A DNA stretch of 64,000 bases from Elusimicrobiota bacterium (GTDB lineage Bacteria; Elusimicrobiota; Elusimicrobia; UBA1565; UBA9628): assembly GCA_016182905.1 (NCBI GenBank), contig JACPFR010000024.1, forward strand, positions 1 through 64,000. Reading direction: 5' to 3'. The number at the start of each line of letters is the position of its first letter. Within the stretch, counting starts at the first letter, position 1. The notes under the pieces were generated by a model. The model was not told the DNA's origin, searched no databases, and worked only from the letters and a program-made list of their open reading frames with translations. Of the stretch, positions 32,229 to 41,160 are shown one piece after another. The translations under genes and the position numbers were made by a program.

Positions 32229-33229
32229 GGGAACATGAGGTCGTGGTCGCTGTCGATGCCCTGCGTGGGCAGGGGCCCGGCCAACGCGGCGGAGACCGCG
32301 GCGTCGTCGCTGTGCCAGGCGAAGCGAAGGGGGCGGCGGCGCTTGAAGAAGGGGGCGCAGGCGGCGAGCAGGTCGGGGTCGCTCGTCGCGGCCCAGGCGT
32401 CGTCGGCCTTCTGGTCGAGGGCCCAGCGCGCGAAGGCCGCGGTCATGGCGGCGCGGGCGGGCGCGGGCCCGGGGCCGACGTGGAGCAGGTGCGCGCGGCG
32501 CCGGCCGCGGCTGGTGAAGAGGCGGAACACGGCGTCGACGCCGCCCGCCGAGGCGAGGACGTGCTCGTCGCGCCGGGGATTCTCGAGCAGGCGCCACTTG
32601 AACCACTCCGCGTCGCGCACGATGCGCGCGCCGGGGGCGGAGGGATCGTCGAGCCGCTCCGCGAGGCCGCCCGCGTCGAGCGGCAGCGGCTTCGTCTCGA
32701 GCGCGGGCGCGCCGGAGGAGCGCGCGCGCAGCCAGGCGAGCCAGGCGGGGTTGAGGAGCCGGCCCGCCGCGCTGCCGAGGGCGCCGAAGCGCCCCAGCGG
32801 CACGGAGAGCTCGAGCGGCTGGGTCAGGACGCACGCGTCGGAGCGCTCCTTCCAGCCGAACTTGCGGAAGACCTGGATCGAGCGCTCGTTGCAGAAGGTC
32901 ACCCGGTCGGGGCACATCGCCATCCAGGCCTCGGTCAGCGCCTTGCCGTGGCCTTGGCCCTGGTATGCCGGCAGGAGGGAGAAGTCGACGAACCACATCG
33001 CGGCGGCCTCGCGTCCCAGGCGCGAGATGGTGAGCGGGATGACGCCGGCGTGGCCGACGACGCGCTCCTCGTCGACGAGGACGAGAGGCTCGATGCCCGG
33101 GAAGCGCCCGAGCCGGTACAGCCAGCGCCAATGCTCGGAGAGGAGGGCGGCCCGCTCCGGGAAGGCGTCGCCGTAGAAGCGGCTCATCACGGAGCCCTCT
33201 ATGGTCGACGCCTTCCGGATCTCGGGCAT
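32225..33229 (-). CDS. GNAT-fold acetyltransferase-like protein
   Basis: A 334-residue protein. The first 150 residues are a GNAT domain: LVLVDEERVVGHAGVIPLTI (beta strands 2-4), then VDFSLLPAYQGQGHGKALTEA, the acetyl-CoA Q/R-x-x-G-x-G/A loop (about 92-112), and FCNERSIQVFRKFGWKE (about 132-148). The C-terminal 180 residues may be a second, degenerate GNAT-like half. These enzymes acetylate amines on sugars, peptides or small molecules; linkage to the polysaccharide deacetylase suggests envelope glycan modification. Its start abuts the POT transporter stop. Confidence 0.75.
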   Translation of the reverse strand: MPEIRKASTIEGSVMSRFYGDAFPERAALLSEHWRWLYRLGRFPGIEPLVLVDEERVVGHAGVIPLTISRLGREAAAMWFVDFSLLPAYQGQGHGKALTEAWMAMCPDRVTFCNERSIQVFRKFGWKERSDACVLTQPLELSVPLGRFGALGSAAGRLLNPAWLAWLRARSSGAPALETKPLPLDAGGLAERLDDPSAPGARIVRDAEWFKWRLLENPRRDEHVLASAGGVDAVFRLFTSRGRRRAHLLHVGPGPAPARAAMTAAFARWALDQKADDAWAATSDPDLLAACAPFFKRRRPLRFAWHSDDAAVSAALAGPLPTQGIDSDHDLMFP

Positions 33230-34639
33230 CTAGTGGCCGACGGGAGCCGAGCCGTCCTCGAGGTATTCCCGGACCTTGTAGCGCGACGCGCTCCAGATGA
33301 AGACGCCCGAGAAGCCGAGCATCAGGACCGCGAAGAACCAGAAGAACGCCGCGCCCTGGAACTTGTTGATCTCCGAGACGTAGGCGGTCAGCATGTTGCC
33401 GGCGAACACGGTCAGGAGCCAGAAGCTCATGATAGTGCTCTTCATCGCGCGCGGCGCCTGCGTATAGGCGAACTCGAGGCCGGTGATCGAGACCATGATC
33501 TCGGCGACCGTGATCAGGAGGTACGGGATGAACTGCCAGCCGATGGAGGGCACCCCGCCCGCGTCGATCGCCGACTGGATCATGGCCGCCGCGGCGAACG
33601 AGCTCGCCGCGATGACCATGCCGCCCGACATGCGCCGCAGGGGCGTCATCGTCCATCCGAAGGCCCTCTCGATCGAAGGGTAGACGCCCTTCGAGAAGAT
33701 CGGGATCAGCACCATGACCATGATCGGGTTCAGGGCCGAGATCTGCGCGGCCTCGAACTTGATCCCGAGGAAGTCCAGGTTCATCTGCTGGGCCTGGAGC
33801 ACCCACGACGAGCCGTGCTGGTCGAACAGCGCCCAGAACACGGAGACCGTCGCGAACACCTTGAAGATGCCCATCGCCGCGCGCGCGCCCTCGACCTCGT
33901 CGGGGGCGTAGCGGCCCTCGGCGGCGCTGAGGAAGTCGCCGCCCTCCTTGCGCTTGCCGGACAGCGCGGCCCACGCGATCGGAACGAAGCCGGCCTTGCC
34001 GGTCTTGCCCGTCGGGGGGACGTTGACGAACTGCTTGCGCCCCGCCCAGAACACGACGGTCGCGACCGCCATCAGGATGCCGGGGATGCCGAACGCCCAG
34101 GAGGGGCCGTACTTGACGAGCACCCAGGGCGTCAGCAAAGTCGAGAAGAACGAGCCGAAGTTGATCGCGAAATAAAAGACGTCGAAGATCTTCGGGACGA
34201 GCTCCTTGTTCTTGTCGGTGAACTGGTCGCCTACGTGGGCTGAAACACACGGCTTGATGCCGCCGGAGCCGAGCGCGATCAGGCCCAGGCCGAAGTAGAT
34301 CCCGGTCTTCGTCTCGAACAGCGCGAGCACCAGGTGGCCCAGGCAGTACACGATGGAGAGCGTCATGATCGTCCGGTACTTCCCCCAGTAGCGGTCGGAG
34401 AGCCACGCGCCGAGCAGCGGCGTGAAGTAACAGGCCGAGACGAAGTAGTGGTAGACCGCCGTCGCCTCGTTCTTGGGCATCGCGAGATGCGAGACCATGA
34501 ACACGGTGAGGATGGCGCGCATCCCGTAGTAGCTGAAGCGCTCGCACAGCTCGTTGCCGACGATGTATTTGATCTGAGGCGGGAACGACGCGGTCTTGGC
34601 GGCGGGGACGGGGAAGGCGGCGGCGTCGGCGGTGGTCAT
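33230..34639 (-). CDS. POT/PTR family peptide transporter
   Basis: A 469-residue MFS transporter with about 12-14 helices. FIVGNELCERFSYYGMRAIL (about 26-44) contains the ExxER-type ELCERFSYYG PTR2 signature, and the second signature lies near YFAINFGSFFSTLLTPWVL (about 151-170). Proton-coupled uptake of di- and tripeptides is the family role. It lies in the operon between dapA (4-nt overlap) and the GNAT gene. The N-terminal 25 residues are Ala/Pro-rich. Confidence 0.92.
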   Translation of the reverse strand: MTTADAAAFPVPAAKTASFPPQIKYIVGNELCERFSYYGMRAILTVFMVSHLAMPKNEATAVYHYFVSACYFTPLLGAWLSDRYWGKYRTIMTLSIVYCLGHLVLALFETKTGIYFGLGLIALGSGGIKPCVSAHVGDQFTDKNKELVPKIFDVFYFAINFGSFFSTLLTPWVLVKYGPSWAFGIPGILMAVATVVFWAGRKQFVNVPPTGKTGKAGFVPIAWAALSGKRKEGGDFLSAAEGRYAPDEVEGARAAMGIFKVFATVSVFWALFDQHGSSWVLQAQQMNLDFLGIKFEAAQISALNPIMVMVLIPIFSKGVYPSIERAFGWTMTPLRRMSGGMVIAASSFAAAAMIQSAIDAGGVPSIGWQFIPYLLITVAEIMVSITGLEFAYTQAPRAMKSTIMSFWLLTVFAGNMLTAYVSEINKFQGAAFFWFFAVLMLGFSGVFIWSASRYKVREYLEDGSAPVGH

Positions 34640-35517
34640 ATGAGGTTGAACTCCTTGAGCGCCTTTCTCAGCGCGGGTCGATTTTCAGCGGTCAGAACGG
34701 TGAGCGGCAGGCGCGGCTCGGGGCGGCAGAGGCCCATCATCGCCAGCGCGGCCTTCACGGGGATCGGGTTGGTCTCGACGAACAGGGACTTGATCAGGGG
34801 GAAGAGCTTGAGGTGGATGGAGGCGGCGCGCTTGCGGTCGCCCTTGAGGGCGGCCGCGCACAGGGCCTGCGTTTCCTTGGGCGCGACGTTGGCGACGACC
34901 GAAACGACGCCGCGCGCGCCTATGGACATCATAGGCAGCGTCAGCGAGTCGTCGCCGGAGAGCACGGTGAAGCCGGGCTTGGTGAGAGTCAGTATTTCGG
35001 AAACCTGGTCGAGGGAGCCCGCCGCTTCCTTGACCGCCACGATCGTGGGCAGGTCCTTGGCCATGCGCGCCAGCGTCTTGGGCAGGATGTTCACGCCCGT
35101 GCGGCCGGGGATGTTGTACACGACGATGGGCAGGCGCGACTCGCGCGCGACGGCGCGGAAGTGCTGGTAGATGCCCTCCTGGGTCGGCTTGTTGTAGTAG
35201 GGGGCGAGCACGAGCAGGGCGTCGGCGCCCAGGCTCTCGGCCTCGCGCGCGGACTCGACGGCCTTCCAGGTCGCGTTCGTGCCGACGCCGGCGATGACCG
35301 GCACCTCGCCTCGGGACTCGTCGCAGGCGATCTCGATGGCGCGGCGGTACTCCTCGTGCATCAAGGTCGCCGCCTCGCCCGTGGACCCGCAGGGCACGAG
35401 GCCGCGCGTTCCGCCCTTGAGCTGGCGGCGGATCAGGTGTCGGTAAGCGTCCTCGTCCAGACGCCCTTGGGAATCGAACGGGGTGACCAGCGCGACATAT
35501 GATCCCTCAAGCTTCAT
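34636..35517 (-). CDS. dapA: 4-hydroxy-tetrahydrodipicolinate synthase
   Basis: A 293-residue (beta/alpha)8 aldolase of normal family length. It has the GSTGEAATL pyruvate-binding loop (about 42-50), the catalytic Tyr in VVYNIPGRTGVNI (about 133) and the Schiff-base lysine in IVAVKEAAGSLDQV (about 162). It condenses pyruvate with aspartate semialdehyde in the lysine and diaminopimelate pathway. The two adjacent genes dapF and dapA overlap by 4 nt, making a small DAP module. Confidence 0.96.
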   Translation of the reverse strand: MKLEGSYVALVTPFDSQGRLDEDAYRHLIRRQLKGGTRGLVPCGSTGEAATLMHEEYRRAIEIACDESRGEVPVIAGVGTNATWKAVESAREAESLGADALLVLAPYYNKPTQEGIYQHFRAVARESRLPIVVYNIPGRTGVNILPKTLARMAKDLPTIVAVKEAAGSLDQVSEILTLTKPGFTVLSGDDSLTLPMMSIGARGVVSVVANVAPKETQALCAAALKGDRKRAASIHLKLFPLIKSLFVETNPIPVKAALAMMGLCRPEPRLPLTVLTAENRPALRKALKEFNLI

Positions 35518-36293
35518 ATCGTGACCTCTCCCGAGAAAACGATCTTGCCCGGGCCTTCCAGGCGGGGGCCGTTATCGAAGGAAACGGATAGGGCGTCTCC
35601 CCCACGGACCACGACGCGAACGGGGGAACGGTCGAAGCCGAGGACGCGGGAAACAAACGCCGATGCGACGACCCCGGTTCCGCAGGCGAGCGTTTCGGCC
35701 TCGACGCCTCGTTCGTAAGTACGAACGAATAGAATATTTTTTCTTATCTCCACAAAATCGACATTCGCCCCCGCACGGCCGAACGCCTTGTGGAAACGGA
35801 GGGCCCGCCCGATCTTCGCGACCTCGACTTTGTCTATGTCGGGGACGAAGACGACCGCGTGAGGGACCCCCGTATCGACGTAATGGGCCTGGAGCGAGTG
35901 ACCTTCCGTTTTGACGTTGAGGCCGAGGCGGAGGTTCTTCGGGGCCGGCATCACGACCTCCGCCCGCCCCTTGCCCGTCAGCCTCGCCGTCAGCGGCCCG
36001 CGGTTGGAGTCCAGCGTGAACTCGGCGGTCTTGAGCCACCCCATCGACGCGGCCCACACGGCCGCGCAGCGCGAGCCGTTCCCGCAGAAGGCCGCGGAGC
36101 CGTCGGCGTTCCAGTAGTCGAGCCGGACCTTCCCGCCCCGCCGCGTCATCACGATCAGGCCGTCCGCTCCGACGCCGAAGCGCCGGTCGCACAAGGTCCG
36201 CGCCAGGCCGGGGCCGGAGCGGCCCCGCGGCAGCCCGGCGAGCAGGACGAAGTCGTTGCCGGCGCCCGTGAGCTTCCAGAAAGGGACCCTCAT
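35514..36293 (-). CDS. dapF: diaminopimelate epimerase
   Basis: A 259-residue racemase of normal length. From the ATG at 36293 the protein begins MRVPFWKLTGAGNDFVLLAG. The two catalytic cysteines are in FCGNGSRCAAVWA (about residue 72) and ETLACGTGVVASA (about 201). It converts LL-DAP to meso-DAP, the precursor of peptidoglycan cross-links and lysine. It lies between the TPR protein (stop overlap) and dapA. Confidence 0.96.
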   Translation of the reverse strand: MRVPFWKLTGAGNDFVLLAGLPRGRSGPGLARTLCDRRFGVGADGLIVMTRRGGKVRLDYWNADGSAAFCGNGSRCAAVWAASMGWLKTAEFTLDSNRGPLTARLTGKGRAEVVMPAPKNLRLGLNVKTEGHSLQAHYVDTGVPHAVVFVPDIDKVEVAKIGRALRFHKAFGRAGANVDFVEIRKNILFVRTYERGVEAETLACGTGVVASAFVSRVLGFDRSPVRVVVRGGDALSVSFDNGPRLEGPGKIVFSGEVTI

Positions 36294-37252
36294 CGCGTCT
36301 CCGCCGGCGCGGCGAGGGCGTCGCGCAGGCCGCGGGCCGCGCGGGCCGCGAAATCGGCGCGCGCGGGGGCGGCCAAAGGGGCCAGGCCGCGCAGCGCCTC
36401 GCCGCCGCGTCCGAGCAGGAGCTGGGCGCGGGCACGGGCCCACAGCGCGGCCCCGTCGCCGGGGACGTCCTTGAGCAGGGCGTCGGCTTGGACGAGGGCT
36501 TCCGCGGGGCGTCCCGCCTCGACGAGCCACAGGGCCTTGGCCCGGCGCGCGCCGTCGCCGGCGCCCAGCGCCAAGGCGTCGTCGAGCGCGGCGATCGCTC
36601 CCGCCAGATCGTCCTGGGCGCGGCGGGCGAAGGCGGTCAGGACGCGGCCCTCGGCGTTGTTCGGGTCGAGCTGGATGGCGCGCGCGATGGCGAGGTCCCC
36701 GGTCGTCCAGTCGCGCTGCGCCAGCAAGGTCTCGGCGTAGGCGCGCCACACGTCGGCGCGGCCGTCGAGCGTCTCGAGGGCGGTCTCGTAATGCGTGGCG
36801 GAGCGGTCGAGGAAGCCGGAGCGCCGGTCGATCTCCGCCAGTCCCAGGTGGGCGCCGAAGTGCTTGGGCTCGTAGGCGATCGCCTTCACGTACAGGGCCC
36901 GGGCCTGCTCGTCGAGGCCGGTGCGGTGGAGCAGGTCGCCCTGGCGCGTGAGCAGGTCCACGTTCTTGGGGAACAGCTTCACGCCGAGCTGGTAGACGCC
37001 CAGCGCCTCGTCGACGCGGCCGAGAACGTCGAGGCTGTCGCCTTTCAGGACGTACGCCTGGCGCAGGTCGGTGCCGCGCAGGGTCTGCACGAAGTCGGGG
37101 GTCAGGGCCGCGAGGACCTCGGCGGGCTTTCGCTCGTCGGAGAGAGCCTGGACCGGGCGGATCTTCTTGTCCGAGGGCTCGCCCCACAGGCGCCAGGCCC
37201 GGGCCGGGCCGGCGAGGAGGAGCAGCGTCAGCGGGAGGGCGAGCCTTCTCAT
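36290..37252 (-). CDS. TPR-repeat exported protein
   Basis: A 320-residue protein starting at the ATG at 37252: MRRLALPLTLLLLAGPARAWRLWG is a signal peptide. The mature part is built of TPR-like helical repeats (LKGDSLDVLGRVDEALGVYQLGVKLFP; LYVKAIAYEPKHFGAHLGLAEIDRR; IARAIQLDPNNAEGRVLTAFARRA), about six to seven units. It is periplasmic and probably a protein-protein scaffold. It shares 4-nt overlaps with dapF and the patatin gene, and context (TolC, patatin, DapF) suggests a cell-envelope role. Confidence 0.85.
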   Translation of the reverse strand: MRRLALPLTLLLLAGPARAWRLWGEPSDKKIRPVQALSDERKPAEVLAALTPDFVQTLRGTDLRQAYVLKGDSLDVLGRVDEALGVYQLGVKLFPKNVDLLTRQGDLLHRTGLDEQARALYVKAIAYEPKHFGAHLGLAEIDRRSGFLDRSATHYETALETLDGRADVWRAYAETLLAQRDWTTGDLAIARAIQLDPNNAEGRVLTAFARRAQDDLAGAIAALDDALALGAGDGARRAKALWLVEAGRPAEALVQADALLKDVPGDGAALWARARAQLLLGRGGEALRGLAPLAAPARADFAARAARGLRDALAAPAETR

Positions 37253-38223
37253 TCGGTCTTGGCCGCCTTGACGCCCCAGCCGGCCGTCAGCCGGGAGAGC
37301 GACGCGAGGATCAGGCTTTCCTTCGCGGCCTCGAGGCGGGACGCCGCGGTGACGGCGCCCTTGTCGATGGCCTCGACGATGCGGTGGTCCTCGAACATCC
37401 CGATGTCTCCGACGGGCGGCTCGACGAGGAAGTCCGCCTGCTTGCGCTGCTCGCGGGAGAGGTAGGAGCCGCGGATGTCGATGACCTGAAGCAGGGACTC
37501 GAGCACGTTCTCCGGCCGCGACGTCGTGTAGTCCGTCTCGGTGACGCTCGCGATCGTCCACTCGGCGCCGAGAAGCCGCGCCGCGTCGACGGGGATGTAG
37601 TCCACGACGCCGCCGTCGACGAGGAAGCGGTGCCGGTACTCGAGGGGGCGGAAGATGCCGGGCAGGTTCATGCTCGCGCGCACCGCCTTGGCCACGTCGC
37701 CGTCGCGGAAGATGATGGCCTCGCCGGTGTAGACGTCCATCGACACGCAGGCGAAAGGCTTCAGCGTCTGGTCGAAGCGCGCTCCGCCGATCTGCTTGCG
37801 CAGCATGAGCTCGGTGTTCTCGGAGGAGAGGAGCTTGTCGAAGAGCAGCAGGGAGATCAGGCGCGCCGACGACAGGTCGTTGCCGCTGCCGACTTTGATC
37901 GTGGAGGCGAAATCGTGGAGCTGCTTCGGCGACTTGCCCGACGCGTACATCGCGCCCACGACCGCGCCCATCGAGGTCCCCGCGACCACGTCGATCGGGA
38001 AGCCCGCGTCCTCGAGCGCCTGGATGACGCCGACGTGGGCGATGCCGCGCAGGGAGCCGGCGGACAGCACGAGGCCCACCTTCGGACGGCGGCCGGCCGG
38101 GGCCTGGCGTACCTCGCGCCACAGATGGTCGCGCAGCAGGGCGTCGGCGCTCAGGTCCGGGCTCGCCGCGGCCGGGACCGCGAGAAGGACCGCGAGAAAG
38201 GCCGCGGCCGCGCGGCGGCTCAT
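37249..38223 (-). CDS. patatin-like phospholipase, exported
   Basis: A 324-residue protein with signal peptide MSRRAAAAFLAVLLAVPAAAS. The patatin core has the oxyanion loop VLSAGSLRGIAHVGVIQAL (about 50-68; GSLRG in place of the usual GGGxRG), the nucleophile elbow VVAGTSMGAVVGA (GxSxG, Ser about 81), and the catalytic Asp in FLVDGGVVDYIP (about 202). It hydrolyses acyl esters, probably of membrane lipids, and acts in the periplasm. It sits between tolC-like and TPR genes with 4-nt overlaps to both. Confidence 0.9.
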   Translation of the reverse strand: MSRRAAAAFLAVLLAVPAAASPDLSADALLRDHLWREVRQAPAGRRPKVGLVLSAGSLRGIAHVGVIQALEDAGFPIDVVAGTSMGAVVGAMYASGKSPKQLHDFASTIKVGSGNDLSSARLISLLLFDKLLSSENTELMLRKQIGGARFDQTLKPFACVSMDVYTGEAIIFRDGDVAKAVRASMNLPGIFRPLEYRHRFLVDGGVVDYIPVDAARLLGAEWTIASVTETDYTTSRPENVLESLLQVIDIRGSYLSREQRKQADFLVEPPVGDIGMFEDHRIVEAIDKGAVTAASRLEAAKESLILASLSRLTAGWGVKAAKTE

Positions 38224-39515
38224 TGAGGGAGCTCCCGGCCGACGGCGCGCTCGAAGCGCGCGCGGGCCAGGATGTGCTCCGTGACGGCGGAGAGATGAGC
38301 GAGCCGGAGCTCGAGGACGCCGTCGCGGGCGCGAAGGCGCGAGAGCGTCGCGCCCGCGCGTCCGGCCGCGTCGTCGTACAGGGCCTGGACGCGCTTCCAC
38401 TGGCTCTCGCGGCGGGGCCACTCGGACTGCCACCAGGCCAGGGTCTCGGCGGCCTGGCGGACCTCGAGGCGCACGCGGTCCTGGAGCTCGGCGCGGGTCA
38501 GCTCGCCCTGGCGCTGCTCGGCGCGCTTCTGCTTGATCTGGCTCCAGAAGTCGTAGGCGAAGGGGATCTTGATGCCGAGGGTCACGTCCCAGTTGTTGTT
38601 CTTGAGGGGGAAGCGCTGGGCGGTCAGCTCGTAGTCGCCGGCGAGGAAGACGGTCGGGTTGCGGCGGCCGATCGCGAGGTTCACGCCGATGGCGTCCATC
38701 TGCACGCGGTAGGTCTGCGACTGGAGCTCGGGGCGCAGCTCCATCGCCCAGATCACGGCCTTCTCCACCTCGGCCTTGACGGGGCGCGTCGCCAGCTCGC
38801 CCCGCACGCGGAAAGGGGTGTCGAGCTCGAGACTCAAGGTGTTGAGGAACTGCAGGCGCGCCTGGTCGAGCGCGTGCTTGGCCTCGGAGGCGCGCGCGCG
38901 GGCGACGCCGAGGGAGGCCTCGGCCTCGACGCGCTCCCACGGCCCCAACTCGCCCGCGGCGGCGGCCGCCTCGACGCTGTCGAGATGCCGGGTGAAGGCG
39001 CTCTCGCGCTCCTGCGCGAGCAGGAGGCGGTAGAAGGCCTCCTTCGCGCGCAGGTTCACGTCGAGGCGTACCGAGTCGCGGTCGGACAGGGCCTGCTTCT
39101 GGGAGGCCTGGGCGAGGCGCAGGGTGTTCAGCGTGCGCCGGCCCTCATAGAGGGGCATGTTGAAGTAGGCGCGGCCGGAGTAGATGTTCTCGCTCGCAGC
39201 GCCCGGGAACAGCAGCAGGCTGCGGAACTCGGGGGACAGCGCGAACGGGTAGCGCGCGTCGAACTTGGTGGCGCTCGCCTGCAGTCCGATGTCGGGGAGG
39301 AAGCGCAGGCGCGCCTCGGTGACGCGCGCCTCGGCGATGATGACGTCCTGCTCCGCGCTCTGGAGCTTGGGGTCGTTGCGCATGAGGCGCAGGGTCTCGT
39401 CGAGGGAGTACACGCGCTCGACCGGCGCGGGGCGCGCCGCGTCCAAGGCCCGCGCCGGAGACGTCGTCCCGGCGAGAGCGAGGCACAGCGTGGCGGCGAG
39501 AAGTCGGTTGAGCAT
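38220..39515 (-). CDS. TolC-family outer-membrane efflux protein
   Basis: A 431-residue protein with a signal peptide (MLNRLLAATLCLALAGTTSPARA). It shows the two-fold structure of TolC: long amphipathic helices (SLDETLRLMRNDPKLQSAEQDVIIAEARV; LRLAQASQKQALSDRDSVRLDV; second half ELTRAELQDRVRLEVRQAAETLAWW) with strand-forming loops such as NIYSGRAYFNMPLYEG between them. It would form a trimeric outer-membrane channel for an efflux or type I system; no adaptor or pump gene is adjacent. First gene of the 39515-31242 run of overlapping genes. Confidence 0.88.
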   Translation of the reverse strand: MLNRLLAATLCLALAGTTSPARALDAARPAPVERVYSLDETLRLMRNDPKLQSAEQDVIIAEARVTEARLRFLPDIGLQASATKFDARYPFALSPEFRSLLLFPGAASENIYSGRAYFNMPLYEGRRTLNTLRLAQASQKQALSDRDSVRLDVNLRAKEAFYRLLLAQERESAFTRHLDSVEAAAAAGELGPWERVEAEASLGVARARASEAKHALDQARLQFLNTLSLELDTPFRVRGELATRPVKAEVEKAVIWAMELRPELQSQTYRVQMDAIGVNLAIGRRNPTVFLAGDYELTAQRFPLKNNNWDVTLGIKIPFAYDFWSQIKQKRAEQRQGELTRAELQDRVRLEVRQAAETLAWWQSEWPRRESQWKRVQALYDDAAGRAGATLSRLRARDGVLELRLAHLSAVTEHILARARFERAVGRELPQ

Positions 39516-39533
39516 GGGGGACGGTCGGAGCGG

Positions 39534-40097
39534 TCAGATCTTGAAAGACTTGGTCAGATGGTCGAGCTCGAGCTTGAACGCCTTGAGGTCGTCGCGGGCG
39601 CCGCCGGCGCCCTCGGGCAGGCGCTTGGCGATGTCCTCGATCCGCTCGGACAGGCGCTGGACGAGGTTGCGGTCCTTCTGAAGCAGGGCCTGGAGCGCGG
39701 CGGCCATGTCGTTGAACTCCTCCTGGAGTTCCATCAGCTCGTCGCCGGTGCGCAGGGAGACGCGGTGCGTCAGGTCGCCGGAGCTCAAGGACTGGCAGGA
39801 CTTCTCGAAGCGATAGATGGGTCCCGCGAACCGGTGCGAGACGTACAGCGAGATCAGCAGCATCAAGCCGAGATACAGCGCTATCTTCACGAGCAGGACC
39901 GTGTTGAACTGCACCACCCGGTCCGTGACCGACGGGCACTCGGTCAGCATGACCCTCATCAGGGAATAGTACACGTCGCCGCCGACGATCATCGACGCGA
40001 CGAGCACGCTCAGGAACACCATGCCGATGTACTTGAGCTGCAGCGCGCGCTTGACGAGGACGGTCTTACGCTGGAACCGCTGGTCTTCCTGCGGCAT
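39534..40097 (-). CDS. HAMP-domain membrane protein
   Basis: A 187-residue protein with two transmembrane helices (about 24-42 and 70-90) separated by a short periplasmic loop, then a HAMP domain (SHRFAGPIYRFEKSCQSLSSGDLTHRVSLRTGDELMELQEEFNDMAAAL, about 91-140) and a C-terminal coiled coil. No kinase, cyclase or methyl-accepting output module follows, so it may pass a signal to a separate partner. GGAG lies 6 nt before the ATG. The single-domain response regulator at 41976 and the histidine kinase elsewhere in the window are possible but unproven partners. Confidence 0.85.
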   Translation of the reverse strand: MPQEDQRFQRKTVLVKRALQLKYIGMVFLSVLVASMIVGGDVYYSLMRVMLTECPSVTDRVVQFNTVLLVKIALYLGLMLLISLYVSHRFAGPIYRFEKSCQSLSSGDLTHRVSLRTGDELMELQEEFNDMAAALQALLQKDRNLVQRLSERIEDIAKRLPEGAGGARDDLKAFKLELDHLTKSFKI

Positions 40098-40112
40098 AGT
40101 TCTCCGTTGCGG

Positions 40113-41138
40113 TCAGAGCAGGTCGTCCGAGAATTTGAGCCACTCGGGCGTCACGGTCTTGAGCTTGGCGGTCGCGGCTTCGAGGCTGACGGCGATCACG
40201 GCGTCGCCCTTGAGCGCCACCATGTTGCCGAACTTCCCTTCATGGACGAGGTCCGCGGCCTTGACGCCGACGCGCGTGCCGAGGATGCGGTCGAACATCG
40301 TGGGCGGCCCGCCGCGCTGCATGTGGCCGATGACGGCGGTGCGCGTCTCGATCTTTGTCTCGGTCTCGATGATCTTGGCCAGGCGCTCGGCGACGCCGCG
40401 GTCCTTGAGGATCATGTGCCCGAACTCGTCGAGCTGCTCCTCCTTCTTCTCGCCGGGGATGTCGACGGCCTCGGAGGCGACGACGATCGCGACCTGGCGG
40501 GCGGCGTGGGCGGCCTTCACCTTGGCGCACAGGTCCTTGATGTCGACGGGGCGCTCGGGCAGGCACAGGTAGTCGGCGCCGCCGCCGATCGCGGTGTACA
40601 GCGCGACCCAGCCGGCGTGGCGGCCCATGACCTCGAGGACCATGATGCGGCGGTGGGAGCGGCCCGTGTCGCGCAGGCGCTCGACGGCCTCCATCGCCAG
40701 CGTCGCCGCGGTGTCGAAGCCGAAGGTGTAGTCGGTCGCGTCGAGGTCGTTGTCCATCGTCTTCGGGACGCCGATGACGTTGAGCTTGTGCTCCTTGTAG
40801 AGCTTGTTGGCCACGCCGAGCGTGTCCTCGCCGCCGAGGGCGACGAGCGCGTGGAGGTCGAGCTTCTTGAAGCTGGCGAGGACGCCCTGGACGCCGCCCT
40901 CTTTCTTGTAAGGGTTCGTCCGCGAGGTGCCGAGCATCGTGCCGCCGCGGCCCACCATCTCGCGGACGTCGTCGGGGCCGATCGGCACGGCCGTGCCGTT
41001 GATCATGCCCTTCCAGCCCTCCTGGACGCCGAGGCACTCGTAGCCGAGCTTGTGCGCCTTGAGCACGACGCCGCGGATCGCGGGATTGAGCCCCGGGCAG
41101 TCTCCGCCGCCGGTGAGGATCGCGATTTTCTTAGCCAT
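40113..41138 (-). CDS. pfkA: phosphofructokinase with pyrophosphate-type active-site residues
   Basis: A 341-residue PFK. It has the N-terminal AILTGGGDCPGLNPAIRG, GGEDTLGVA (about 102-110), PKTMDNDLDATDYTFGFDTA (about 126-145), MGRHAGW (about 172-178) and GHMQRGGPPTMFDR. In ATP-dependent enzymes the positions equivalent to E. coli Gly104 and Gly124 are Gly (GGDGS, PGTIDND); here they are Asp (GGEDT) and Lys (PKTMDND), the pair that marks the pyrophosphate-dependent type. It converts fructose 6-phosphate to the 1,6-bisphosphate, in that case reversibly. GGAG precedes the ATG. Confidence 0.92.
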   Translation of the reverse strand: MAKKIAILTGGGDCPGLNPAIRGVVLKAHKLGYECLGVQEGWKGMINGTAVPIGPDDVREMVGRGGTMLGTSRTNPYKKEGGVQGVLASFKKLDLHALVALGGEDTLGVANKLYKEHKLNVIGVPKTMDNDLDATDYTFGFDTAATLAMEAVERLRDTGRSHRRIMVLEVMGRHAGWVALYTAIGGGADYLCLPERPVDIKDLCAKVKAAHAARQVAIVVASEAVDIPGEKKEEQLDEFGHMILKDRGVAERLAKIIETETKIETRTAVIGHMQRGGPPTMFDRILGTRVGVKAADLVHEGKFGNMVALKGDAVIAVSLEAATAKLKTVTPEWLKFSDDLL

Positions 41139-41160
41139 GAGGGTCTCCGTCGTCAGAAGG

